Assembly (NCBI RefSeq): GCF_001668575.1
Contig: NZ_LZMD01000090.1
Coordinates: forward strand, 1 to 64,000
Length of the DNA: 64,000 nucleotides
Direction: 5' to 3'
Source of the DNA: Mycobacterium sp. 1164985.4
GTDB lineage: Bacteria; Actinomycetota; Actinomycetes; Mycobacteriales; Mycobacteriaceae
The translations under genes and the position numbers were made by a program. Numbering within the stretch: position 1 is the first letter of the stretch; each line of letters opens with the position of its first letter. Shown in pieces: positions 18,344 through 26,460 of this stretch. Below the pieces are notes generated by a model, which saw nothing but the letters and a program-made list of their open reading frames with translations, did not search any database and had not been told where the DNA came from.

Positions 18344-21012
18344 TCCGATCGATTCGACTGAATCCCTCGATTCCCATCGTCATCGCGTTGATGGCGCTGA
18401 CTGCCGTGTTGCGCACGATCAACATCACCGGATCTCCGACCCGGCTCGATGACGAAGGCACCTATGTCGCACAGGCTTTCGCGGTCGTGCAATGGGGTGA
18501 GCTTGCGCACTACACCTACTGGTACGACCACCCGCCCGCCGGCTGGCTGCAGCTGGCGGCGTGGATGGTGATCACCGGCCCAGGGTTCGGTGGCAATGCC
18601 GTTGTCGCGGCCCGCTTCCTGATGGTTCTCGTCGCGGTGCTCACTGCCGGGCTGCTGTGGTTACTGGCATGTCGCGTCGGCCTGTCCCGCTGGGCGGCCA
18701 CGCTGGCCGTGACGATCTTCGCCCTCTCGCCGCTCGCGATCTCCCTCGGCCGCTCCGTCTATCTGGACAACTTGGCAGTGGCGTGGGTGCTCGGTGCGCT
18801 GGTTCTGATCTGCTCACCGCGCCACCGACTCTCGGCGATGTTCGGGGCGGCGGTCTGTTTCGGCGTCGCGGTGCTGACCAAGGAAACCATGCTGCTGCTG
18901 GTACCGATGGTGGCCTGGCTGGTGTGGTGCAAGACCGTGCCCGCGACCCGGCGGTACGCGTTGGCGGTCTTCGGCGCGGTCTCCGTCCTGGTGGTCAGTA
19001 CCTACGTCGTGATGGCCGTCATCCGGGGTGAACTCGTACCCGGCCCGGGCCACGTGAGCCTGTGGGACGGCATCAAATTCCAGCTGTGGCAGCGCGAATC
19101 CGGGGGAGCGCTGGGTGATCCGTTGTCGCTGAAGCGGCACACGATCGACGAGTGGTTGCGTCTGGATCCGGTGCTTCCGCTGCTCACCGCGCCGATTGCA
19201 CTGACCGCTCTGCTGATCGAGCGTCTGCGGCCGTATGCGGTCGGACTTCTGATCCTGGTTGTCATGGTGGTCCGACCGGGTTATCTGCCCGTGCCGTTCG
19301 TGATCGCCACGTTGCCGCTGACCGCGATGCTGGCGGCCGGACTGGCCCAAGAAGCCGTCGGCCTCCTGAAGCGCAGCGGGCCGCAGCACGTGAGGACCCG
19401 CCGTTGGCTGCGCCCAGCGTCGGGCCTGGCCGCCGCCTTCGGTGTTTCGATGGTGGTCGCGCTCTGGCTTCCGGGCCACGGACAGGTGTTGGCGAGCGAT
19501 GACGATGCATCGTTACAGGCGGCGCAGCAATGGATTTCGCAGAACGTCGCAAAGAAGGACCGGCTCATCGTCGACGACGCGCTGTGGGTCGACCTTCTGC
19601 GGGAGGGCCGCGACCGCCACAACGTGGTCTGGTCGTACAAGGTGGACACCGACGAACAGGTGCAGAAGCTGGCGCCCGCCGGCTGGGCCGATTACGACTG
19701 GGTCGTGTCGACGCCGTCGATGCGCGCCAACATGCCCGATCAGGGCGTACTGACCGATGCGATCGCACACGCGCAGCCGGTGGCCACGTTCGGGAACGGC
19801 GGCAAGAAGGTCGACGTGCTCCGCGTCGACGACGGCGCGCAGACATCCAGTCCCGCGCAACCGGCGGCACCGCCGTTCGGGGTACAGGTGGCCGCGCGCC
19901 TGGACGCCGGGTCTGACCCCGACGCGGTCACAACCCTGCAGTCGGCCACCGTCGATCAACGTGTCGTCGCCGCGCTGGCGGTGATCACGGTGACGCAGCC
20001 CGTCGCCCTCGAGGGCATCACGTCTGTTTCCGCGGAGCGGACCGCCGGAACTCCCGAAAGGGAATTCACGGTCGGTGGTCCACCGGAGCGGCTGCGGACG
20101 GTCGCCGCCTTCCTCGAGCGGCAGGAGAGCCCCTTCGCGGTCGAGTCGGTCGCCCTTCGCGACGGACGGCTGACGGTCCGTTTTCCCGCCAAGGCGACGA
20201 ACATCGGTCTCGGCGGGAACGCAGCGCCGGCGCCCGAAGGCGCGGGCTCGGTCCGGATCAGCGACATGCGACGGGGCTCAGCGCCGGATCGCGTGGAATT
20301 CGTGCGCATCGATGGCGGCCCGGGCGGCTCGATCTCGTTGGGCGACAGGCCGAATCCCACCGAGTACCGCAGCATCGCCGCGGGCACTTATGTGATGACC
20401 ACGGTCGAACAGCGCACCGGCACCGTGAAGATGCGCCAGGCCTTCACGGTCTCGCCGGGCGTCTCGTACACGCTGGGGTTGTTCTCCGCTGCGGAGTCGT
20501 CGGAGGTGGCCGCGCAGCTCGCGCCCGACGGCGGGCCGTCGCCCGAGCCGACGGTCCGACTGATGCACGCCGCCGGGGCGACCGGCCCGGTGAAGCTGGC
20601 GCTGACCTCGGGCGCGTCCGATCCAACTGTGCTGGCGGACAACGCTTCCTACGGTCTGATCACTGGATACCTACCTCAGCCGCCGGGCGCTCACGAAGCA
20701 GTGATCACCGTCGAGGGCAGAGAATTCCGACGGCCCGTCGTACTCGCCGACGGCGCGCCCACGACGCTCGTACTCACCGACGGGCCCGACGGCCCAGACC
20801 TTCGTCAGGTGCGCGATGTGCCCGACGCGTCGGCGCCGCTCGACCCGCCCGGCGTGGCGATCTCCGCGGCCGAGCTGCCGCCGGACAAGGCGCCGTCGAA
20901 ACCGGTCGGCACCAACGACCCACGGCAGCAGGCGATCCCGCTCGTGCTGTGTACATCCGTGATCGCGGGCGCGGTGGGCCTGGCCGTACGAGCCCGAAGG
21001 AGTCGACAGTGA
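18340..21012 (+). CDS. GT-C membrane glycosyltransferase fused to a DUF4397-containing extracytoplasmic region
   Basis: An 890-residue protein. GTG start overlaps the GT2 stop (GTGA), with GAGAGG 8 bases upstream. Residues 1-390 form a multi-helix GT39/ArnT-like domain; the first loop has the catalytic-type DDE at 37-39 and YDHPPAGWLQ. Residues from about 390 to 860 are extracytoplasmic, and part of this (VEFVRIDGGPGGS..., VRLMHAAGATGPV..., ASYGLITGYLPQPPG) resembles DUF4397. A final helix (about 865-885) with a basic RARRSRQ end anchors the C-terminus. It may modify or guide the glycan made by the GT2; this is inference from the operon. Confidence 0.8.
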   Translation: MIRSIRLNPSIPIVIALMALTAVLRTINITGSPTRLDDEGTYVAQAFAVVQWGELAHYTYWYDHPPAGWLQLAAWMVITGPGFGGNAVVAARFLMVLVAVLTAGLLWLLACRVGLSRWAATLAVTIFALSPLAISLGRSVYLDNLAVAWVLGALVLICSPRHRLSAMFGAAVCFGVAVLTKETMLLLVPMVAWLVWCKTVPATRRYALAVFGAVSVLVVSTYVVMAVIRGELVPGPGHVSLWDGIKFQLWQRESGGALGDPLSLKRHTIDEWLRLDPVLPLLTAPIALTALLIERLRPYAVGLLILVVMVVRPGYLPVPFVIATLPLTAMLAAGLAQEAVGLLKRSGPQHVRTRRWLRPASGLAAAFGVSMVVALWLPGHGQVLASDDDASLQAAQQWISQNVAKKDRLIVDDALWVDLLREGRDRHNVVWSYKVDTDEQVQKLAPAGWADYDWVVSTPSMRANMPDQGVLTDAIAHAQPVATFGNGGKKVDVLRVDDGAQTSSPAQPAAPPFGVQVAARLDAGSDPDAVTTLQSATVDQRVVAALAVITVTQPVALEGITSVSAERTAGTPEREFTVGGPPERLRTVAAFLERQESPFAVESVALRDGRLTVRFPAKATNIGLGGNAAPAPEGAGSVRISDMRRGSAPDRVEFVRIDGGPGGSISLGDRPNPTEYRSIAAGTYVMTTVEQRTGTVKMRQAFTVSPGVSYTLGLFSAAESSEVAAQLAPDGGPSPEPTVRLMHAAGATGPVKLALTSGASDPTVLADNASYGLITGYLPQPPGAHEAVITVEGREFRRPVVLADGAPTTLVLTDGPDGPDLRQVRDVPDASAPLDPPGVAISAAELPPDKAPSKPVGTNDPRQQAIPLVLCTSVIAGAVGLAVRARRSRQ

Positions 21013-22193
21013 TTCGCTTACGCACTGTGGTCGTGAAGATCTTGATGGTGGTGACCGTGGTGGCCGCCGGATGGGGCGTCGCACACGCGGCGGATCCGCG
21101 CGTCTCGCAAACCGACATCGGCACCATGCGAGAGGCGGCCGCTCGCCAGGCCGGACAAGACTTCCTCAACCGCTACGTCGAAGGCGACGGACGCGTGGTG
21201 CGCCGCGACGAGGGCGGTGACGTGGTCAGCGAAGGCCAGGCGTACGGCATGTTGATCGCCGCCGCGCTGAACGACGAGGACCGGTTTCGATCGATCTGGG
21301 ACTGGACGAAATCACAGCTAGGCCGCCCCGACGGGCTTCTGTCGTGGCGGTGGGCGGACGGCAAGGTGGTCGACGCCAACAGCGCCACCGACGCCGACCT
21401 CGACGCGGCGCGCGCCCTGGTTCTCGCGGGCAACCGGTTCGATGCGCAGGAATTGGTCGACGACGGTAAGCGGCTGGGCGCCGATGTCATGCGGGCCGAA
21501 ACAGTCCCGGTCGGTTCCCCCACGCCGCCGCCGCGCGACGTGGCTCCGCCCGGGCAGTGGCTCGTCGGTGGTGGCCTGACGACGGTCGCGGGCAACTGGG
21601 CGACCACGCCGCCGCACGCCATCAACCCGGGTTACTTCAGCCCTCGTGCCGAGGACGAACTGTTCCGGGCCTCCGGTGACCGGAGTTGGCTCGAGATCAG
21701 CCGCACCCAGCGAACGCTGAGCTGGCAGTTGGTCGGTGTCGACCGGCTGCCGCCGGACTGGGCGGCCGTGAACCCGGCCGGCCATGCGACGCCGATCGAA
21801 CCGCCCGGCGGAGGACCCGTGAATTTTGGCTTGGATGCCGCGCGCCTTCCCGTCCGCTTCGCCGAGTCCTGCGATCCCGAGGACCGGGCCCTCGCGGCAT
21901 CGATGCGCGAGCAGATTGCGGCGCCGGGGAACCCGCCGGCGGTGCGCAACCTCGACGGGTCGACCGCCGGAGAGTGGCAGCATCCCCTGGCGCTCGTCAG
22001 CGCCGCGGCCACCGAGACCGCCGCGGGAGACGGCGACGCGGCGGCGGCGCGCCTCGACCAGGCCTCGACGTTGCTGCAGCGCTATCCGACCTACTACGGC
22101 GCCGCATGGGTGGCCCTTGGCAGGATCATGCTCGCGACTGACTTGTTGGGCGAGTGTCCGCAGGGTGGGGCGCGTTTCCTTCAACGTGATTGA
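21009..22193 (+). CDS. secreted glycosyl hydrolase family 8 (BcsZ-like endoglucanase)
   Basis: A 394-residue exported enzyme. GTG overlaps the previous stop (GTGA) and has AAGGAG 6 bases upstream. A signal peptide ends at AHA before ADPRVS. GH8 hallmarks: VVSEGQAYGM with the acid E75, IWDWTKSQL, DGLLSWRW and DANSATDADLDAARAL with the substrate Asp pair (D128, D130). GH8 enzymes cut beta-1,4-glucans or chitosan; BcsZ of this family trims nascent cellulose in synthesis operons. Last gene of the operon, so a maturation role during polymer export is likely. Confidence 0.88.
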   Translation: MIRLRTVVVKILMVVTVVAAGWGVAHAADPRVSQTDIGTMREAAARQAGQDFLNRYVEGDGRVVRRDEGGDVVSEGQAYGMLIAAALNDEDRFRSIWDWTKSQLGRPDGLLSWRWADGKVVDANSATDADLDAARALVLAGNRFDAQELVDDGKRLGADVMRAETVPVGSPTPPPRDVAPPGQWLVGGGLTTVAGNWATTPPHAINPGYFSPRAEDELFRASGDRSWLEISRTQRTLSWQLVGVDRLPPDWAAVNPAGHATPIEPPGGGPVNFGLDAARLPVRFAESCDPEDRALAASMREQIAAPGNPPAVRNLDGSTAGEWQHPLALVSAAATETAAGDGDAAAARLDQASTLLQRYPTYYGAAWVALGRIMLATDLLGECPQGGARFLQRD

Positions 22194-22235
22194 TACCGGC
22201 GACGTGCGGGGCCCGCACTGCTGTCATGTCAGACC

Positions 22236-23366
22236 ATGACGACCGAACGCATTGCCGATCATGTGAAGTTCGCCTACTGGGTGCCCAACGTCAGTGGTGG
22301 TCTGGTGACGAGCGATATCGAGCAGCGCACTGATTGGAACTACGAGTACAACGCCAAGCTGGCGCAGACCGCGGAGAACAACGGGTTCGAATACGCGCTG
22401 AGCCAGGTGCGCTACGAAGCGAGCTACGGCGCTGAGTACCAACACGAATCGACGAGCTTCTCGCTGGCGCTGTTGCTGGCCACGCAGAAGCTGAAGGTGA
22501 TCGCGGCGGTGCATCCGGGGCTGTGGCAGCCGGCGGTGCTGGCCAAGCTGGGAGCCACCGCCGACCATCTCAGCAACGGTCGCTTCGCGGTCAACGTCGT
22601 GTCGGGGTGGTTCAAGGACGAGTTCACCCATCTGGGCGAGCCGTGGCTCGAACACGATGAGCGCTACCGGCGAAGCGCCGAGTTCCTGCAGGTGCTGCGC
22701 AAGATCTGGACCGAGGACGACGTCGATTTCCGCGGCGACTTCTATCGCATCCACGACTTCACGCTCAAACCCAAACCACTCAACACCCCAGAGCGTCCCA
22801 ACCCCGAGTTGTTCCAGGGCGGCAACTCGACCGCCGCGCGGCGCAACGGCGGCCTGTACGCCGATTGGTACTTCTCCAACGGCAAGGACTTCGACGGGGT
22901 GACCGAGCAGATCGTGGACGTGCGTGAGCACGCTCGCGGGGCGGGCCGCGAAGTCCGATTCGGGCTCAACGGCTTCATCATCGCCCGCGACACAGAAAAA
23001 GAAGCGAAAGACGTCCTGCGCGAGATCATCGCGAAGGCCAACAAGCCGGCCGTGGACGGATTCCGCGCCGCGGTGCAGCAGGCGGGCAACTCGACCGGGG
23101 ACAAGCGCGGTATGTGGGCTGATTCGACGTTTGAGGACTTGGTGCAGTACAACGACGGGTTCCGCACGCAGTTGATCGGCACACCCGAGCAGATCGCCGA
23201 ACGCATTGCGACGTACCGCAAACGCGGTGTCGATCTGATCCTCGGCGGGTTCCTGCACTTTCAAGAAGAGATCGAGTACTTCGGCGCGAACGTGTTGCCG
23301 CTGGTCCGCGAAATCGAACGGTCCGAACAAGACAGCGTGGGCGAACCGGTGCTCGTCTCTGCGTAA
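22236..23366 (+). CDS. sfnG: dimethyl sulfone monooxygenase (FMNH2-dependent)
   Basis: A 376-residue flavin-dependent LLM monooxygenase. It follows Pseudomonas SfnG closely: KFAYWVPNVSGGLV near the start, YGAEYQHES, HLSNGRFAVNVVSGWFKDEF, EHDERYRRS, ELFQGGNS and STFEDLVQYNDGF. SfnG oxidises dimethyl sulfone to methanesulfinate and formaldehyde for sulfur scavenging, using reduced flavin from a partner reductase that is not in this window. ATG start 42 bases after the GH8 gene; functionally unrelated to it. Confidence 0.88.
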   Translation: MTTERIADHVKFAYWVPNVSGGLVTSDIEQRTDWNYEYNAKLAQTAENNGFEYALSQVRYEASYGAEYQHESTSFSLALLLATQKLKVIAAVHPGLWQPAVLAKLGATADHLSNGRFAVNVVSGWFKDEFTHLGEPWLEHDERYRRSAEFLQVLRKIWTEDDVDFRGDFYRIHDFTLKPKPLNTPERPNPELFQGGNSTAARRNGGLYADWYFSNGKDFDGVTEQIVDVREHARGAGREVRFGLNGFIIARDTEKEAKDVLREIIAKANKPAVDGFRAAVQQAGNSTGDKRGMWADSTFEDLVQYNDGFRTQLIGTPEQIAERIATYRKRGVDLILGGFLHFQEEIEYFGANVLPLVREIERSEQDSVGEPVLVSA

Positions 23367-23418
23367 CCGGCTGTGCGCTAGCGTGGTTTTCAAAGCCCGC
23401 CCGAGCACAGGAGAGGTC

Positions 23419-24285
23419 ATGTCGTACCCGCAAGGACCGCCGGGTAGCCCCGGATACCCGCCCGCGCAGCAGCCGACCACCCAGTTCTCCGCGCCGACGC
23501 AGCAGTTCGGCAGGGCGCCGGAGGCTTCGCCGTCGACGACCGACGTCGCGAACAAGCTGCCGATGTATTTGGCCATCGCCGTGGCTCTGCTGGGCCTGGC
23601 GGTGTACCTGTCGAGCTTCGCGCCGCTGTTCACCATTTCCGCGTCCGACTTCCCGGGATTGGGCAGCATCAGCGGAAGCTCGTTCGGCCTGGTGCTCGCC
23701 GTCGCGACATCGCTCGTGGCCGGGCTGCTGGCCGGCACGACGCTGTTGCCGAGACACGGCGCGTCCACGGCGGTGTACGCCGTGCTCGCGGTCGCCGCGT
23801 TCCTGCTCATCATCGCCGAGGTGATCAACCGCCCGAGCGGCGCGGCGATCGACTGGGGCCTGTACCTGATCATCGCCTTCTCGTTGTTCCAGGCGATCGT
23901 CGCGGTGGCGGCGCTGCTGTTCGAGTCGGGCATCATCACCCCGCCCGCGCCGCGTCCGAAGTACGACCAGTCCTACGGCCAGCAGTACGGCGCCCCCGGC
24001 CCGTACTACGGCCAGCAGGGCCAGCCGCAGCACGGCGGACCCCAGCAGCAGCACCGACCGGGATATCCGTCGACCTATCCGGGCGGTTATCCGGGCGGTC
24101 CGTCGACCGGCGGCTTCCCGGGAGCGCCGCACCAGGGCCACCAGCAAGGGCAGCAGGGCCAGCAGGGCCCGCCGACACCGCCGACCGGGTTCCCCGCGTA
24201 TGGGCAGCCGCCGTCGTCTCAGCCGACGACTCAGACTCCGGCGCAGCCGTCGTCCTCCTCGGAGTCGGGTCCGCCGCCTTCGTGA
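23419..24285 (+). CDS. DUF5336 four-helix membrane protein, Rv0954-like
   Basis: A 288-residue protein with a Pro/Gln-rich cytoplasmic N-terminus (about 1-50), four membrane helices (about 52-185) and a long Gly/Gln/Pro/Tyr-rich tail (about 195-288) with GGYPGG and QQGQQG runs. It matches Rv0954, the 34-kDa antigen family, which has been linked to the mycobacterial divisome. The ATG at 23419 follows AGGAGA. It lies just upstream of perM, another cell-division membrane gene. Confidence 0.88.
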   Translation: MSYPQGPPGSPGYPPAQQPTTQFSAPTQQFGRAPEASPSTTDVANKLPMYLAIAVALLGLAVYLSSFAPLFTISASDFPGLGSISGSSFGLVLAVATSLVAGLLAGTTLLPRHGASTAVYAVLAVAAFLLIIAEVINRPSGAAIDWGLYLIIAFSLFQAIVAVAALLFESGIITPPAPRPKYDQSYGQQYGAPGPYYGQQGQPQHGGPQQQHRPGYPSTYPGGYPGGPSTGGFPGAPHQGHQQGQQGQQGPPTPPTGFPAYGQPPSSQPTTQTPAQPSSSSESGPPPS

Positions 24286-24356
24286 GGTGAGCCAGTAGTC
24301 TGAGCCGCGCGTGCGTCACCGCCGCACGGCAGCCTGACTGAGGAGCGGCTCAACCA

Positions 24357-25820
24357 GTGGATCAACGGCCAGTCGGCGCACGCCAGGCGCGTGAGCTCCT
24401 TCGGGTCGCGTTCGGGCCGTCGTTGGTCGCGCTCGTCATCATCGCGGCCGTCGTGCTGCTGCAACTGCTGATCGCCAACAGCGACATGACCGGCGCGCTC
24501 GGCGCGATCGCCAGCATGTGGCTCGGCGTGCACCTGGTGCCGGTGTCGATCGGCGGCGCCGAGCTCGGCGTGATGCCGTTGCTGCCCGCCCTCGCGATGG
24601 TGTGGGGCACCGCCCGCACGACGGCCGCCGCCACCAGCCCGAACGGTTCGTGGTTCGTGACGCGCTGGGTGGTGGCCTCAGCGCTGGGCGGGCCGCTGTT
24701 GATCGCCGCGATCGCGTTGGCCGTGGTCCACGACGCCGCGTCGGTGCTCACCCAGCTCCAGACCCCGCACGCGTTACGCGCCTTCGGCGGCGTACTCGCC
24801 GTGCACGCGATCGGTGCGGCGGTGGGGGTCGGGTCACGCTTGGGCAGGCGGTTGATGGCCCCAACTTCGCACCGGGCGTCGCTGCCCCCGTGGCTGCCGG
24901 ACGCGTTCCGCGCCGCGGCCGCGGGCGTGCTCGCGTTGGCGGGCCTCTCCGGCGTGGTGATGGCCGGATCGATGGTCGTGCACTGGTCGACGATGCACGA
25001 TCTCTACTCGATCACCGACTCGATGTTCGGCCAGCTGAGCCTGACGGTGCTGTCGGTGCTGTACATCCCGAATGTGCTGGTCGGCACGGCGGCGGTGGCG
25101 GTCGGGTCCAGCGCGCACGTCGGGCTCGCCACCTTCAGTTCGTTCACGGTGTTCGGCGGCGACATTCCGGCACTGCCTGTCCTGGCGGCGGTGCCGACGC
25201 CGCCGCTGGGGCCGGTGTGGGTGGCGCTGCTCATCGTCGCGGCGGTCGCGGCGGTGGCGGTGGGGCAACAGTGTGCGCGACGCCCCGTCCCGCTCGGCCC
25301 GGCGCTGGCCAAGCTCCTGGTCGCGTCGGCGCTGGCGGCGCTCACCATGGCCCTGCTCGGCTATGCCGGCGGCGGGCGGCTGGGCAACTTCGGCGACGTC
25401 GGCGTCGACCAGGCGACGTTCGGGCCCGCGGTGTTCCTGTGGTTCGCCGGAATCGGTGCGCTGACCGTAGTGATGGCGGGTGGCGTGGCCCGCAGGCCGA
25501 GGGCGCCCAAGCCCATCCTCGAGGATCACGTCGAGGACTACGACCACGACCGTGACGACGTAGAGCCCGAATCCGAGGACATCGAACCCGAGAACCCCGA
25601 ACCCGAAGACCTCGAGCCCGACCTCGAACCGATGGACGTCGAAGCCGAAGACCTCGAACCGGTGGACGTCGAACCCGGGCCCGCTGACGAGGAGCCCGCG
25701 GGTGCGCCGGACACCGAAGCCGCCGGCCGTGTCGAGCCGCGGCCGAACCCGAACGACGTCGTCGAGGACCCCGAAGAGCACTTCATGGCGGACGACGACG
25801 GCCCGCCGGGCACCCATTAG
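24357..25820 (+). CDS. perM: DUF6350 integral membrane protein PerM
   Basis: A 487-residue protein with about ten membrane helices (30-385) and a highly acidic cytoplasmic tail (about 390-487) built of EPE and EDLEP-type units. It corresponds to Rv0955 (PerM), needed for persistence and reported to stabilise the divisome protein FtsB. GTG start with GAGGAG 11 bases upstream. Its position after the Rv0954 homologue fits a division-related pair. Confidence 0.88.
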   Translation: MDQRPVGARQARELLRVAFGPSLVALVIIAAVVLLQLLIANSDMTGALGAIASMWLGVHLVPVSIGGAELGVMPLLPALAMVWGTARTTAAATSPNGSWFVTRWVVASALGGPLLIAAIALAVVHDAASVLTQLQTPHALRAFGGVLAVHAIGAAVGVGSRLGRRLMAPTSHRASLPPWLPDAFRAAAAGVLALAGLSGVVMAGSMVVHWSTMHDLYSITDSMFGQLSLTVLSVLYIPNVLVGTAAVAVGSSAHVGLATFSSFTVFGGDIPALPVLAAVPTPPLGPVWVALLIVAAVAAVAVGQQCARRPVPLGPALAKLLVASALAALTMALLGYAGGGRLGNFGDVGVDQATFGPAVFLWFAGIGALTVVMAGGVARRPRAPKPILEDHVEDYDHDRDDVEPESEDIEPENPEPEDLEPDLEPMDVEAEDLEPVDVEPGPADEEPAGAPDTEAAGRVEPRPNPNDVVEDPEEHFMADDDGPPGTH

Positions 25821-25830
25821 GCTGCCAGGC

Positions 25831-26460
25831 GTGCAGCAACCCCTCCGCGTACCGCCGAAGGTTCCTGCACGGGTCGTCGTGCTGGCGTCGGGCACCGGTT
25901 CGCTGCTGCGGTCGCTGTTGGACGCCACGGCGGGCGAGTACCCCGCATCGATCGTCGCCGTCGGTGTCGACCGCGACTGCCCCGCCGTCGACATCGCCTC
26001 GGCCGCCTCGGTTCCCTCGTACACCGTGCGGCTGCGCGACTATCCCGACCGGGAGGCGTGGGACGCCGCGATCACCGAAGCCACCGCCGCATATGAGCCC
26101 GACTTGATCGTGTCCGCGGGCTTCATGAAAATCCTTGGGCCGCACTTCCTGTCGCGGTTCATGGGGCACATCATCAACACGCACCCCGCGTTGCTGCCCG
26201 CTTTTCCCGGCGCGCACGCGGTGGCCGACGCGCTCGCGTACGGCGTCAAGGTGACCGGATGCAGCGTGCATCTGGTCGATGCGGGAACCGACACCGGGCC
26301 GGTGCTGGCGCAGGAGGCGGTGCCCGTCCTCGATGAGGACGACGAGGCGACGCTGCACGAACGGATCAAGGTCGTCGAGCGGCGACTTCTGGCGGAAGTA
26401 CTTGCCGCGGTGGCAGTCCGCGGCGTGACCTGGACCGGACGAAAGGCGACATTGGGATGA
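25831..26460 (+). CDS. purN: phosphoribosylglycinamide formyltransferase
   Basis: PurN, 209 residues, transfers a formyl group from 10-formyl-THF to GAR in purine synthesis. Seen: VVLASGTGSLLRSLLDA (phosphoribosyl binding), INTHPALLPAFPGAHAV with the catalytic Asn-His, and HLVDAGTDTGPVLAQ with the catalytic Asp. GTG at 25831 matches the homologue N-terminus. The frame is open upstream inside perM but without homology. It overlaps purH by 4 bases (ATGA). Confidence 0.96.
   Translation: MQQPLRVPPKVPARVVVLASGTGSLLRSLLDATAGEYPASIVAVGVDRDCPAVDIASAASVPSYTVRLRDYPDREAWDAAITEATAAYEPDLIVSAGFMKILGPHFLSRFMGHIINTHPALLPAFPGAHAVADALAYGVKVTGCSVHLVDAGTDTGPVLAQEAVPVLDEDDEATLHERIKVVERRLLAEVLAAVAVRGVTWTGRKATLG

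Noticed and set aside
16769..22193. Calling the operon bcsABZ (cellulose synthase)
   Set aside because: PilZ and BcsB are missing and the sugar cannot be read from sequence, so only a cellulose-like GT2 and GH8 are claimed.
22224..23939. 571-codon minus-strand open frame across sfnG and the Rv0954-like gene
   Set aside because: Composition and lack of any domain show it is a shadow of two well supported plus-strand genes.
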